Positions 51,031 through 59,875 of a stretch of 64,000 nucleotides of DNA are shown here, one piece after another. The stretch covers positions 1-64,000 of the forward strand of contig CAZKAP010000002.1 in NCBI GenBank assembly GCA_964550895.1, given 5' to 3'. The position numbers and the translations under genes were made by a program. Every line of letters starts with the position of its first letter. Position 1 is the first letter of the stretch. The notes beneath the pieces are model-generated. The model did no database searches and had not been told where the DNA came from. It worked only from the letters and a program-made list of their open reading frames with translations. The stretch is from CAZKAP01 sp964550895. GTDB lineage: Bacteria; Bacteroidota; Bacteroidia; Flavobacteriales; Flavobacteriaceae.

Positions 51031-51780
51031 ATGAAGCCAATTGTAATTTTTTGCCTGCTGTCACTGCCGCTTCTGGTCTGTGCACAGAAAAAGAGCGAAC
51101 TGCAATACGAAATCTACCAGCTCAAGAAGGAGATACGCGTGAAGGACGATACGATAGCCTCGCTGAGGAAGCAGCGTGCGGCCAACACGACCCGACTGGA
51201 ATCAGCGGATTTTGAACTGACGCAGTTACGCAGCGACAACGCGGCCCTGCTTCAGCGGCTCAATAAGTTTACCTCGGAATCCGTGGCGCAAACCGAGAAC
51301 ATCGCCCGGGGCCTGGAGACTTTGAGGGCCAAGGAAAAGGAATTGCTGGCTCTGCGTGAAACGCTCGGAGCAAACGATTCAATTACCATACAGACGCTCA
51401 CTACCATGACCCAGCTGATAGGGCAAAATCCCAATCTCAGGGTCGTAAACGGCAGTGTGCAATTCAAGCTCAACCCGGCAATGTTTGGCCTGTCCGACAG
51501 TATTGCTACCAACGGCCGTATTCTTAAACTCAATCAGATACTCGCCCAGCATCCCGATATGACCATGGAAATCTACCTGCCCCGTAAGTCATCCACAGGA
51601 GACGATACCTTTGGAGTGGCGGGTTATGCGGATCGGCTCAGGGCGTATTACAGCAACAGGCAGGATCTGGCCGGCCGTGTCCGATTCCTGTACACCGACG
51701 CGGTTTATGGACCATTTACGGTGCGCCTGCAACCCGATTATACAGCTTTCTACCTCAGGCTGAGGGAATCCCTAAAATAA
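51031..51780 (+). CDS. Exported coiled-coil protein with a degenerate OmpA-like C-terminus
   Basis: A 249-residue protein with a signal peptide ending near VCAQ. Residues about 25-120 form a coiled coil. The C-terminal 120 residues follow an OmpA-like pattern (GRILKLNQILAQHPDMTMEIYL, then AGYADRLRAYYSNR), but the peptidoglycan-binding NxxLSxxRA and NRR motifs are missing. The layout mirrors the OmpA lipoprotein at 43452. ATG 51031 is the start; the TTG at 50998 is not. It is followed by a membrane protein gene 7 bp later. Confidence 0.7.
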   Translation: MKPIVIFCLLSLPLLVCAQKKSELQYEIYQLKKEIRVKDDTIASLRKQRAANTTRLESADFELTQLRSDNAALLQRLNKFTSESVAQTENIARGLETLRAKEKELLALRETLGANDSITIQTLTTMTQLIGQNPNLRVVNGSVQFKLNPAMFGLSDSIATNGRILKLNQILAQHPDMTMEIYLPRKSSTGDDTFGVAGYADRLRAYYSNRQDLAGRVRFLYTDAVYGPFTVRLQPDYTAFYLRLRESLK

Positions 51781-51787
51781 ATGTATC

Positions 51788-52312
51788 GTGAATCCAGGTG
51801 AAGTAGGACAACTTTTTCTCTATGTAGTGCCCGCGGCCATTACCGGGCTGGTGGCCTACTACTTCTTCTCGCTGCACACCCGGAACGAGGATGGCCGAAG
51901 GCGCTTTCTGCTGCATAAGGACGCGCAGAAGGAAACCCTGCCGGTTCGCCTCCAGGCATACGAGCGCATGACCTTGTTTCTAGAACGGATATCACCGGCG
52001 AATCTGCTGGTCCGGGTCCAGCCCAAGGGTATGGACAAAGAATCCTATGAGCGGGAACTTATTCATCAGATCGAAACCGAATTCGAGCACAATCTGTCTC
52101 AGCAGATTTACATGACCGATGATTGTTGGAATGTTATCCGAACGGCCAAGAATGCCACCATACAGTCCATCCGTTCAGCTTCCATGGGATCATCGGATGA
52201 TCCCGATAAACTTAGGGAAGACATACTGAATCATTTCATGGAAGGCGGGATACCCTCCACCAAGGCCCTGTCATACCTCAAAACCGAGTTTCAGGAACTC
52301 TGGAAAATGTAA
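51788..52312 (+). CDS. Conserved membrane-anchored protein, DUF7935-like
   Basis: A 174-residue protein with one N-terminal hydrophobic segment (about 7-27) and a helical soluble domain containing PVRLQAYERMTLFLERI. It matches a conserved Bacteroidota family without known function (DUF7935, my recollection). The start codon is GTG 51788, since no ATG is in frame nearby. It is 7 bp after the coiled-coil gene and convergent with the patatin gene. Confidence 0.7.
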   Translation: MNPGEVGQLFLYVVPAAITGLVAYYFFSLHTRNEDGRRRFLLHKDAQKETLPVRLQAYERMTLFLERISPANLLVRVQPKGMDKESYERELIHQIETEFEHNLSQQIYMTDDCWNVIRTAKNATIQSIRSASMGSSDDPDKLREDILNHFMEGGIPSTKALSYLKTEFQELWKM

Positions 52313-52318
52313 GCAGTA

Positions 52319-53233
52319 CTATTCTTTGAGGTTGGGCTCCACGGGCATTTCGTCCCCCTGTTTGTTTTTGGCGTACAAAAACCCTTTTTTCCACCAGAGC
52401 TGCATGCGGTCCGGATTAAAAATGAGCGAGTTCGTGGTCAGTACCGCCGGAGTATAGTAAAAGTTGAGTATGGCATCCTGCTGGTTGGCAACCATTTTGC
52501 CGATTCGGATGTTCTGATTCTCAATCCGGTCCATCACGAAATTGAAAACGTTTGTGGTCAGCTCAAAAGGATTTCGGGATGGAAGTCGGTTCAGATAGTT
52601 CACCTCGGTTCTCAGGACAATGACATCCACTTCCGTGGCTCCTCGACGTAAGGCCTCTTCGATGGGAACCAGGCTCCCCAGTCCTCCATCCGCATATTCG
52701 TAGCCGCTTTTCCGCACTATGCTCATAAAAGGCGCATAATTGGCCGAAATCCAGGTCCAGTCCAGAAACTCTTCATATCCGAAGTCGCTGATGGCCTTGT
52801 ATTCGATGCGATTCATCGTCAGGTTGGCCACAGTAACCACGACTTCTTTGCCCGAAGCCTTCAACTGCTCGAATTCATCCCGGGAATAGCTCCTTCCGAT
52901 GAGTTCCCTGAGTTTGCGACTCTCTCCAAAGGTCTTTTCTTTCTTAAAAAAGCGCTTGACCACATTGAGGTGATTGATGGTCACCCAGTCTTCGCCGTAT
53001 TTTTTCCGAATGCGAAAAGGGTGTGAACTGAATATATCGTCATTGGTCACCGAGCTGTAGATATTCCGGATTTTTTCAATTTTTCCCAGTGCCAGATGAG
53101 ATAATAGGAGGCTGCCCGTGGAGGTGCCGACGAAAATATCGTACTTCCGCCCAACCTCCTCTATGAGGAACTGGGCCACTCCTCCGGCGAATGCCCCTTT
53201 ACTTCCACCTCCGGATATCACTAGTGCCTTCAA
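52319..53233 (-). CDS. Patatin-like phospholipase
   Basis: A 304-residue Ser-Asp dyad hydrolase. The oxyanion loop GGGSKGAFAGG is at the start, the nucleophile elbow is GTSTGS and the catalytic Asp is in DGGLGSL. It should cleave acyl chains from phospholipids or other lipids. No signal peptide is apparent. Its ATG overlaps the stop of the upstream M1 peptidase gene by 4 bp, so the two are translationally coupled. Confidence 0.9.
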   Translation of the reverse strand: MKALVISGGGSKGAFAGGVAQFLIEEVGRKYDIFVGTSTGSLLLSHLALGKIEKIRNIYSSVTNDDIFSSHPFRIRKKYGEDWVTINHLNVVKRFFKKEKTFGESRKLRELIGRSYSRDEFEQLKASGKEVVVTVANLTMNRIEYKAISDFGYEEFLDWTWISANYAPFMSIVRKSGYEYADGGLGSLVPIEEALRRGATEVDVIVLRTEVNYLNRLPSRNPFELTTNVFNFVMDRIENQNIRIGKMVANQQDAILNFYYTPAVLTTNSLIFNPDRMQLWWKKGFLYAKNKQGDEMPVEPNLKE

Positions 53234-55344
53234 TTCAGATTGGATTTTAAATAGCTCTGTTCCTCTTCGGTATAACGCTCCATGTTCGTTTTCAGATACA
53301 TGCGGGAAGCCGGATTATCCAGAATTCCCGACAACAGGCCCCGGGCGTAATCCCTGAACCTCCAGTACGGATGAACGCTGGCATTTACCAAATGGTCAAT
53401 GACTTCGGTGTCCAGCGCCCCGATTAGCCGAAGATACTCGAAGGCAAATTCCCTAACGGAGAAATCGTACATCGGAGAACTGTAAGACTTAAGCTCGCGA
53501 TAGAATGCCTCCTTTTCTTCCAGGCTGAATCCTTCGGTAGCCAGAGCCAGCATCAGCCAGAGGGAACGGAGGCTGCGATTCGGCAGTCCCGTTTGATTCC
53601 GGTAGGTATCCAATATTCTATGCGAGGCTTCCCCTCCCTGGTTCCAAAGCAGCCAGAGCAGCCGCTCCCTGACCGCATAACTCGGATCCTCCACCATGTT
53701 CCAGAGGACCTGTTCTGTATCAGGGGGTGCCTGAGTCAGGGAAAGTACAGCGGCCTTTCGCAGGTTGCGGCTATCGGATTCCAGGGATTTTCGGACAAAT
53801 TCCGATGTGTCTGGCTTTTCCAACTGTTCCAGCAATAATGATGCGTATTCGAAAGAAATACGGGGTCGCTCCAGTTCGATCCCGATCAGGTTTCGGTCCG
53901 AAGCCACCTTCTCCTCCATTTCCAACCACCGCTTTATTTCAGGAACTCTGCGCCTGAGATAGTCCTCAGCCTGTTCGTATGGAAAGCCTTCGGACTGAAT
54001 CCATTCCCGCTCGAAGTTGCTGAGGTCTTTCGGGCTGTACCTCCTGGCCAGGGATAGGAAATCCTCCACCCTTGCATTACCAAAGGCGTACATTTTCAGG
54101 AATTCCCGGATGAGGTTGCGCAGGGTCTCTTCCCCGAGAATGTCTTCCAGTATGATCAGCGCCCATGCGCCTTTCTGGTAAAAGGTTTCTGTGTTGGCCG
54201 ATGGGTCGGTCAGAGATTGAAGTGTCCCCTCCTCCGCCATGGACCGGAGCATTTGTGCCTCATCGTACAGCGCCCAGTAGCCCTCGGATTCCCCTAAAAA
54301 ACGAATCTCAGCCTTGGACCCGAAAAAGGTGGCAAATCCCTCGTGCAGCCAATGATCCTCCGGCCCCATTTCGGTCACCAGGTTGCCAAACCACTGATGC
54401 GCAAGCTCGTGGGCATTGGTGCTTACGTAGTTCACATCCTCGAATGCCAGCGAATCCACGAGATATGAGGAGTTAAACAGGGTGGCCCCGGTGTTCTCCA
54501 TTCCTCCGTACATAAAATCGCGAACGGGAACCTGATCGTACTTTTCCCAGGGATAAGGCATTTTAAGGTAGTCCTGCAGCCAGTCGAAGATCTCCACACT
54601 GAACCGGTAAGTCGGTTCGAAACGATCTTCACTTCCCTGCGGATAGTACCATCGGAGCGGAACACCGGACGCACTTCGTCCCTCCCGGAATTCGAAGGGT
54701 CCCGAAGCCAGGGCGACGAGATAGGTCGTCATGGGCTTGTTCATATCGAATGATCGAACGTATTGGCCGGCTGCGCGTTTCATACCGGTCTGTACACCGT
54801 TAGATATGAGGGGCCAGGGCTCTGGAGTTCGAACAATCAGGTCGAATTCCATCTTGATGTCCGAACGGTCGAAGCCCGGGAACCAATGACTGTGATGCTT
54901 CCCCTGACCCTGAGTCCAGAACTGTTCGTTTCCGGAAATGGCATCGTTCCACCCCAGAAAATAAAAGGCCTGGCGTGGTTTCGATTGAAACTCGATGCTG
55001 AGAACCTTATCCCCTCTTCGCCTGTGCCTCCGCTTCTTAGAATATACCGTCAGATAACGCGTGTCCTGAGTGTATCGGATTTCGTCTCCATCGAGCCTTA
55101 CGTCGTATATGGTAATCCCCCGGGAATCCAGTCGAAGGCTATCCCAGGTCTCGGTCAGGTTAAACTCGTAATTCACCGTTCCCTGAACTTCCGACTCAGC
55201 GGGTTCTATGCCGATATCGAGCTCGCATCGCTTCCATTCAAATTGGGACCAGGCTGGTGACGGGATCAGAAATACAAATAAAAATACAAGGTGAAAACCG
55301 GGATAAGGGAAAGGCCAGGACGACATATAGGTACGAATCTGCAT
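53230..55344 (-). CDS. Exported M1-family aminopeptidase
   Basis: A 704-residue zinc peptidase with a signal peptide (ending near PAWSQ). The exopeptidase motif GGMENTGAT near residue 273, the zinc site HELAHQWFG and the second ligand region HEGFATF are intact. The C-terminal 250 residues are helical repeats of the HEAT kind. It trims amino acids from peptides in the periplasm or outside the cell. Starts at ATG 55344 or ATG 55326 both give a signal peptide. Contrast the degenerate M1-like protein at 35087. Confidence 0.92.
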   Translation of the reverse strand: MQIRTYMSSWPFPYPGFHLVFLFVFLIPSPAWSQFEWKRCELDIGIEPAESEVQGTVNYEFNLTETWDSLRLDSRGITIYDVRLDGDEIRYTQDTRYLTVYSKKRRHRRRGDKVLSIEFQSKPRQAFYFLGWNDAISGNEQFWTQGQGKHHSHWFPGFDRSDIKMEFDLIVRTPEPWPLISNGVQTGMKRAAGQYVRSFDMNKPMTTYLVALASGPFEFREGRSASGVPLRWYYPQGSEDRFEPTYRFSVEIFDWLQDYLKMPYPWEKYDQVPVRDFMYGGMENTGATLFNSSYLVDSLAFEDVNYVSTNAHELAHQWFGNLVTEMGPEDHWLHEGFATFFGSKAEIRFLGESEGYWALYDEAQMLRSMAEEGTLQSLTDPSANTETFYQKGAWALIILEDILGEETLRNLIREFLKMYAFGNARVEDFLSLARRYSPKDLSNFEREWIQSEGFPYEQAEDYLRRRVPEIKRWLEMEEKVASDRNLIGIELERPRISFEYASLLLEQLEKPDTSEFVRKSLESDSRNLRKAAVLSLTQAPPDTEQVLWNMVEDPSYAVRERLLWLLWNQGGEASHRILDTYRNQTGLPNRSLRSLWLMLALATEGFSLEEKEAFYRELKSYSSPMYDFSVREFAFEYLRLIGALDTEVIDHLVNASVHPYWRFRDYARGLLSGILDNPASRMYLKTNMERYTEEEQSYLKSNLN

Positions 55345-55482
55345 CCAAATTAAACCAAAAGTGCATCAAAAAGACCGGGCAAAAGAGATTTGTGTGCCTC
55401 GCCGCTCTTCCGCCGCGACTGCACGGACTGTGTAAGGACTTGGTGTCCCCTGTGGACGGTTGCCCTTAGGAAAATAGAAAAC

Positions 55483-55498
55483 GCCTTATTTTTAAGGC
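55483..55498. promoter_or_regulatory. Small hairpin upstream of recG
   Basis: GCCTTA (55483-55488), loop TTTT, TAAGGC (55493-55498): perfect 6-bp arms 24 bp before the recG ATG. TATTTTTA inside it is also a one-mismatch -7 box. It may be a coincidence or a control element for recG. Confidence 0.3.
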
Positions 55499-55522
55499 TG
55501 TTTTCGGGCATATCTCTTGTTG

Positions 55523-57634
55523 ATGAGCACTTCCACCCAAATACTGAAGACGCCTATACAGGCCGTGGCGGGCATCGGTCCTCAGCGGGCGGCACTGCTC
55601 GGCTCGGAGCTGGGAATCTGCAACCTGGGTGACCTGGCGGACCACTTCCCCTTTCGTTATGAAGATCGCTCCCGTTTTCAGAACCTGGGGGAACTCAGAG
55701 AAAGTGCCGTTGCGGTATTGGTCAGGGGAACCCTGACCGATCTCCGGGAAATCCCTCAGAAGCGAGGCAAGCGCCTTGCCGCCCAACTTCGCAACGGTCC
55801 GCATGTACTGGAACTGGTCTGGTTTCGGAATTACCAGTATATGCTGAAAAAGCTAAAGCCGGGACAGGAGTATGTAGCCTTTGGAAAAGTTAGCAGCTTC
55901 GGCAGTCAATTGAATATGGCGCATCCCGAGCTGGAGAGCCTGGAGGAATATGAGAGTGGTAAGAAGGGGCCCATGCAACCGGTGTATCCCAGCACCGAAA
56001 AACTTACGAAATCGGGGGTGTCCAATCGCGTTTGGTGTCGGTGGGCATTAAACCTGCTTCCCCAGGTTCTCCCGCATCTGAAGGAAACCCTGCCGTCCTA
56101 TTTGCTACGGGAATTATCACTACCCGGTAGATCCGAGGCGTACTCGCAGATGCACTTTCCCTCATCCATTCAGCAGGCGCAACAGGCGCGTTACCGGCTC
56201 AAATTCGAAGAGTTGTTTTACCTGCAGCTTGAGCTTGTCCTGAAAAACCTGATTCACAAAGCACGTATAAGGGGTATCCCGTTCGAACGGGTCGGAGACC
56301 ATTTCAATCGTTTCTACAGCGAACACCTGCCCTTTGAACTCACCGGTGCTCAGAAGCGGGTGATCCGTGAAATCCGCAAGGACCTGGGCAGTGGGGTTCA
56401 GATGAATCGGCTGTTGCAGGGGGACGTGGGCTCGGGAAAGACCATGGTGGCCCTGCTTTCCATGCTCATGGCCCTGGACAACGACTGTCAGGCCTGCCTG
56501 GTTGCTCCCACTGAGATCCTCGCACAACAGCACCATACCGGACTCAGCGAATACCTTTCCAAAATGGGTGTCGAAGTCCGCTTACTTACCGGATCCGTGA
56601 AAGGCACCGAGCGACGGGAAGTATTCGAAGGGCTCCGGGACGGCAGTATTCCCATAGTCGTTGGCACGCATGCGCTATTCGAAGATCAGGTCGTTTTCAA
56701 AGACCTGGGGCTGGCCATTATTGATGAACAGCACAGGTTTGGCGTAGCACAGCGTTCCAAACTATGGGGCAAGCGGGACATCCCGCCTCACATACTGGTC
56801 ATGACCGCCACACCCATACCCCGTACGCTGGCCATGAGCGTATACGGAGACCTGGACATCTCGGTGATCGACGAATTGCCGCCGGGTCGTAAGCCCATAA
56901 AGACCGAACACCGTTTCGATTCACACCGGCTCAAGGTATTCCGATTCATCAAAGATCAGATCAAAGAGGGCCGGCAAGTATACATCGTGTACCCCCTGAT
57001 CAGTGAATCCAGCAAACTCGATTACAAAGATTTGATGGATGGATACGAAAGCATTACCCGTGAATTTCCGCAACCCGGGTATCAGGTATCCATAGTGCAC
57101 GGACAAATGAGTGCCGAATCCAAGGATTACGAGATGCAGCGTTTTGTAGATGGCGAGACTCAGATCATGGTAGCCACTACGGTAATCGAAGTCGGGGTAA
57201 ACGTCCCCAATGCCTCGGTCATGGTGATTGAAAGTGCCGAGCGGTTTGGGCTGTCCCAGCTTCACCAGCTCAGAGGCCGCGTTGGGCGCGGTGCGAGTCA
57301 AAGCTACTGCATCCTGATGACCTCCCATGCACTGAGCGACGATGCCCGCAAACGTCTGGAGACTATGGTACGCACGCAGGATGGCTTCGAAATTTCGGAG
57401 GTCGATCTGAAACTCCGGGGACCAGGTGATATACTGGGAACCCAGCAAAGTGGAGTGCTTGCTCTGAAAGTTGCCGACCTGGTCAGGGACCAGGCCATCC
57501 TGATTCAGGCCAGAGAATGGGTCAAGCGCATACTCGAGGACGACCCCAGGCTGGAAAAAGCTGAAAATGAAAGAATAAGACTCTCCTATAGCGAGCGAAA
57601 TCAAGGGCGCTTGCCCTGGAGTTTTATCAGCTGA
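55523..57634 (+). CDS. recG: ATP-dependent DNA helicase RecG
   Basis: A 703-residue fork-remodelling helicase. The wedge/OB domain (FPFRYEDRSRF near residue 45) is followed by the SF2 core: Walker A GDVGSGKT near 295, Walker B IIDEQHRFG, TATPIPRT, and the TRG-like RGRVGRG block. The C-terminal TDGFEISEVDLKLRGPGD-type segment is present. Start at ATG 55523; two extra residues upstream are possible. Confidence 0.96.
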   Translation: MSTSTQILKTPIQAVAGIGPQRAALLGSELGICNLGDLADHFPFRYEDRSRFQNLGELRESAVAVLVRGTLTDLREIPQKRGKRLAAQLRNGPHVLELVWFRNYQYMLKKLKPGQEYVAFGKVSSFGSQLNMAHPELESLEEYESGKKGPMQPVYPSTEKLTKSGVSNRVWCRWALNLLPQVLPHLKETLPSYLLRELSLPGRSEAYSQMHFPSSIQQAQQARYRLKFEELFYLQLELVLKNLIHKARIRGIPFERVGDHFNRFYSEHLPFELTGAQKRVIREIRKDLGSGVQMNRLLQGDVGSGKTMVALLSMLMALDNDCQACLVAPTEILAQQHHTGLSEYLSKMGVEVRLLTGSVKGTERREVFEGLRDGSIPIVVGTHALFEDQVVFKDLGLAIIDEQHRFGVAQRSKLWGKRDIPPHILVMTATPIPRTLAMSVYGDLDISVIDELPPGRKPIKTEHRFDSHRLKVFRFIKDQIKEGRQVYIVYPLISESSKLDYKDLMDGYESITREFPQPGYQVSIVHGQMSAESKDYEMQRFVDGETQIMVATTVIEVGVNVPNASVMVIESAERFGLSQLHQLRGRVGRGASQSYCILMTSHALSDDARKRLETMVRTQDGFEISEVDLKLRGPGDILGTQQSGVLALKVADLVRDQAILIQAREWVKRILEDDPRLEKAENERIRLSYSERNQGRLPWSFIS

Positions 57635-57722
57635 GAAAGGCCCAATTCATTAAGAAAATAGCCCGTTAACCCGTAACTTTATAGGTCTAATAAATTCATT
57701 TACTCACCATTACCCTAACTCA

Positions 57723-59801
57723 ATGAAATACCTTAGAAATTTCTTGCTTTTCGGTGCCTTATTGGCATTCAGCCTCACCTTCTCCCAGGGTGAAACTCCG
57801 AATCCCTTCGATTTCGGAAAGATGTGGACTTTCGAGAACCCACCCAAAGAGTGGTTTAAGGAAGCCTACCAATTTGAACCTTCTGACGAATGGTACGACA
57901 GCGTGCGCAAGTCGTCGCTGCGATTCGCCAGCTGGTGTTCGGCCTCATTTGTCTCGCCGGATGGTCTGATTATGACCAATCATCACTGTGCCCGTATCGC
58001 CATTACGGATTCCCAGATGGAAGGTGAAAACTTCGACGCCAACGGATTTTATGCACCCACCATGGCCGATGAACGCAAGACGGAAGGACTGTTTGTCGAG
58101 CAGATGGTTCAGATTGCGGATATCACAGAAGAAGTTATGGCTCTGGTCTCCAACCCGGCCAATGAAATGGATCAATCGCAGCAGATCGAGGTCGCGCTGA
58201 AAAAGGTACAGGAGGCCTACAGCCAGAAGGCGGGCTGGGAAGGGCTCCGCTTGCAAACCGTATCCTTTTACAGCGGCGTTCGTTTTTCCATCTATGGCTA
58301 CAAGAGGTACGACGATATCCGTCTTGTTTTTTATCCCGAGCTGGATTTAGGACTCTATGGGGGCGACCCGGACAACTTCACCTATCCCCGATACAATTTG
58401 GACGTGAGCTTTTACAGGGCCTATGACGAAAATGGTCAACCCCTGGATACCTCCGACAATTACCTGGTTTTCAATCCGGATGGAGTTAGTGAAGGGGAAC
58501 CCACTTTTGTGGTAGGTAATCCCGGACGCACGGAGCGCTACCGCACGGTGGCCCAACTGGAATACGACAGGGACTACCGCTACCCCATGTCATTGAGATA
58601 CCTCCACAACCGGCACGATTTGCTTATGGAGGAGTACGCAGAGTTGTCCAAGGATCCATCGAAGGACCTGGAAGCACAGAAGAAGAATCAGGAAGCCTTC
58701 AGGCTCTCCAATTCCATTAAGTCGACAGAGGGCATCCTGCGTGGACTGAAGGATGCCGAACTCTTCGGCAGAAAGGTCGAAATGGAGAACTACATACGTT
58801 CCAAAAATCCGGGTCTGGACCACTGGGATAAGATGAAAGCCGAGTACGACCTGCTGATCCCCCATACCTGGGCCATTAACCACCTGAATCCATCACCACT
58901 GCGTGGCGAAGTGCTCACGGCTATGCATGGCCTTTACTCTTTTGAGAATTCCATAGAGGAAGAGATTTCTGAGGAAGACCTCGAAAAGGGTCGTCAGGAC
59001 ATACTCGAACTGCTTACTGGGATGGATACGCCCCGACAGCGAAAACTCTTCCGACTGCTGATGGGCGAGCTCCAGGCCGATGTATATCCCGGTAACGACG
59101 CCGTGGAACGCGTACTCCAGGGAAGGTCTGCCGATCAATTCGTCGATGAACTCTTCGAAAGTACCGTATTTACAGACCAGAAAAAGGCTGCCAGGTTATT
59201 GGAAAAGCCAAAGAAGCTCGCCAAATCCGATGACATCCTGCTCCATGCCGCACGCATTTTAATACCCCAGTTCTACGATGCTGCCCTAGCGTATTCGGCT
59301 TCATCACCCAAACGGGAACAACTGGGCACCCTCATCGCGCAGGTTACCTTCGATGTGTTCGGTTCGAGCCTGCCACCGGATGCAACCTTTACGCTTCGAC
59401 TGGCCGACGGGGTGGTCAAAGGCTTCGATTACAATGGTACCCAAGCTCCCTACAAGACCACCTATTTCGGACTTTATGACCGCCATTACTCCAACGACGG
59501 AGCATTTCCGTGGTCCTTACCCGAGCGTTGGAAGAACCCCCCCGCCGAGTTACTCAAGGCTCCGATCAACTTCGTGACCACAAACGACATCATCGGTGGA
59601 AACTCAGGCAGCCCCATGATCAATAAGGATCGGGAAGCCATAGGACTCATATTTGATTCGAATATACAATCGCTGCCCTCCCGCTTTATCTTCGACGAAA
59701 AGGACGGACGTACCGTGTCGGTGCATGCAGGAGGCATATATGCCGCGCTGAAATACATCTATAAGGCAGACCGCATTATCGAGGAACTGGAAGGCGAATA
59801 G
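57723..59801 (+). CDS. S46-family dipeptidyl peptidase (DPP7/DPP11 type)
   Basis: A 692-residue exported serine peptidase with a signal peptide ending near LTFSQG. The catalytic His is in MTNHHC and the catalytic Ser in GGNSGSP, with the helical regulatory domain between. In known members the residue after FD near position 673 sets specificity (Gly in DPP7, Arg in DPP11); here I read FDSN, so the position holds Ser. It degrades oligopeptides in the periplasm. TAACTTTA at 57674-57681 is a possible weak -7 box. Confidence 0.9.
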   Translation: MKYLRNFLLFGALLAFSLTFSQGETPNPFDFGKMWTFENPPKEWFKEAYQFEPSDEWYDSVRKSSLRFASWCSASFVSPDGLIMTNHHCARIAITDSQMEGENFDANGFYAPTMADERKTEGLFVEQMVQIADITEEVMALVSNPANEMDQSQQIEVALKKVQEAYSQKAGWEGLRLQTVSFYSGVRFSIYGYKRYDDIRLVFYPELDLGLYGGDPDNFTYPRYNLDVSFYRAYDENGQPLDTSDNYLVFNPDGVSEGEPTFVVGNPGRTERYRTVAQLEYDRDYRYPMSLRYLHNRHDLLMEEYAELSKDPSKDLEAQKKNQEAFRLSNSIKSTEGILRGLKDAELFGRKVEMENYIRSKNPGLDHWDKMKAEYDLLIPHTWAINHLNPSPLRGEVLTAMHGLYSFENSIEEEISEEDLEKGRQDILELLTGMDTPRQRKLFRLLMGELQADVYPGNDAVERVLQGRSADQFVDELFESTVFTDQKKAARLLEKPKKLAKSDDILLHAARILIPQFYDAALAYSASSPKREQLGTLIAQVTFDVFGSSLPPDATFTLRLADGVVKGFDYNGTQAPYKTTYFGLYDRHYSNDGAFPWSLPERWKNPPAELLKAPINFVTTNDIIGGNSGSPMINKDREAIGLIFDSNIQSLPSRFIFDEKDGRTVSVHAGGIYAALKYIYKADRIIEELEGE

Positions 59802-59821
59802 CCTCCGAACGAGATACGATT

Positions 59822-59854
59822 AACCCCGGTACCTGCGCAAGTCCGGGGTTTTTT
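59822..59854 (+). terminator. Intrinsic terminator after the S46 peptidase gene
   Basis: AACCCCGG (59822-59829) and CCGGGGTT (59843-59850) are perfect 8-bp arms; the loop can pair further (ACCTG/CAAGT with one mismatch). A T-run follows (59849-59854, then GTTTT). It separates the S46 gene from the convergent dehydrogenase gene. Confidence 0.88.
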
Positions 59855-59875
59855 GTTTTAAGCGGTTGTGATGAA

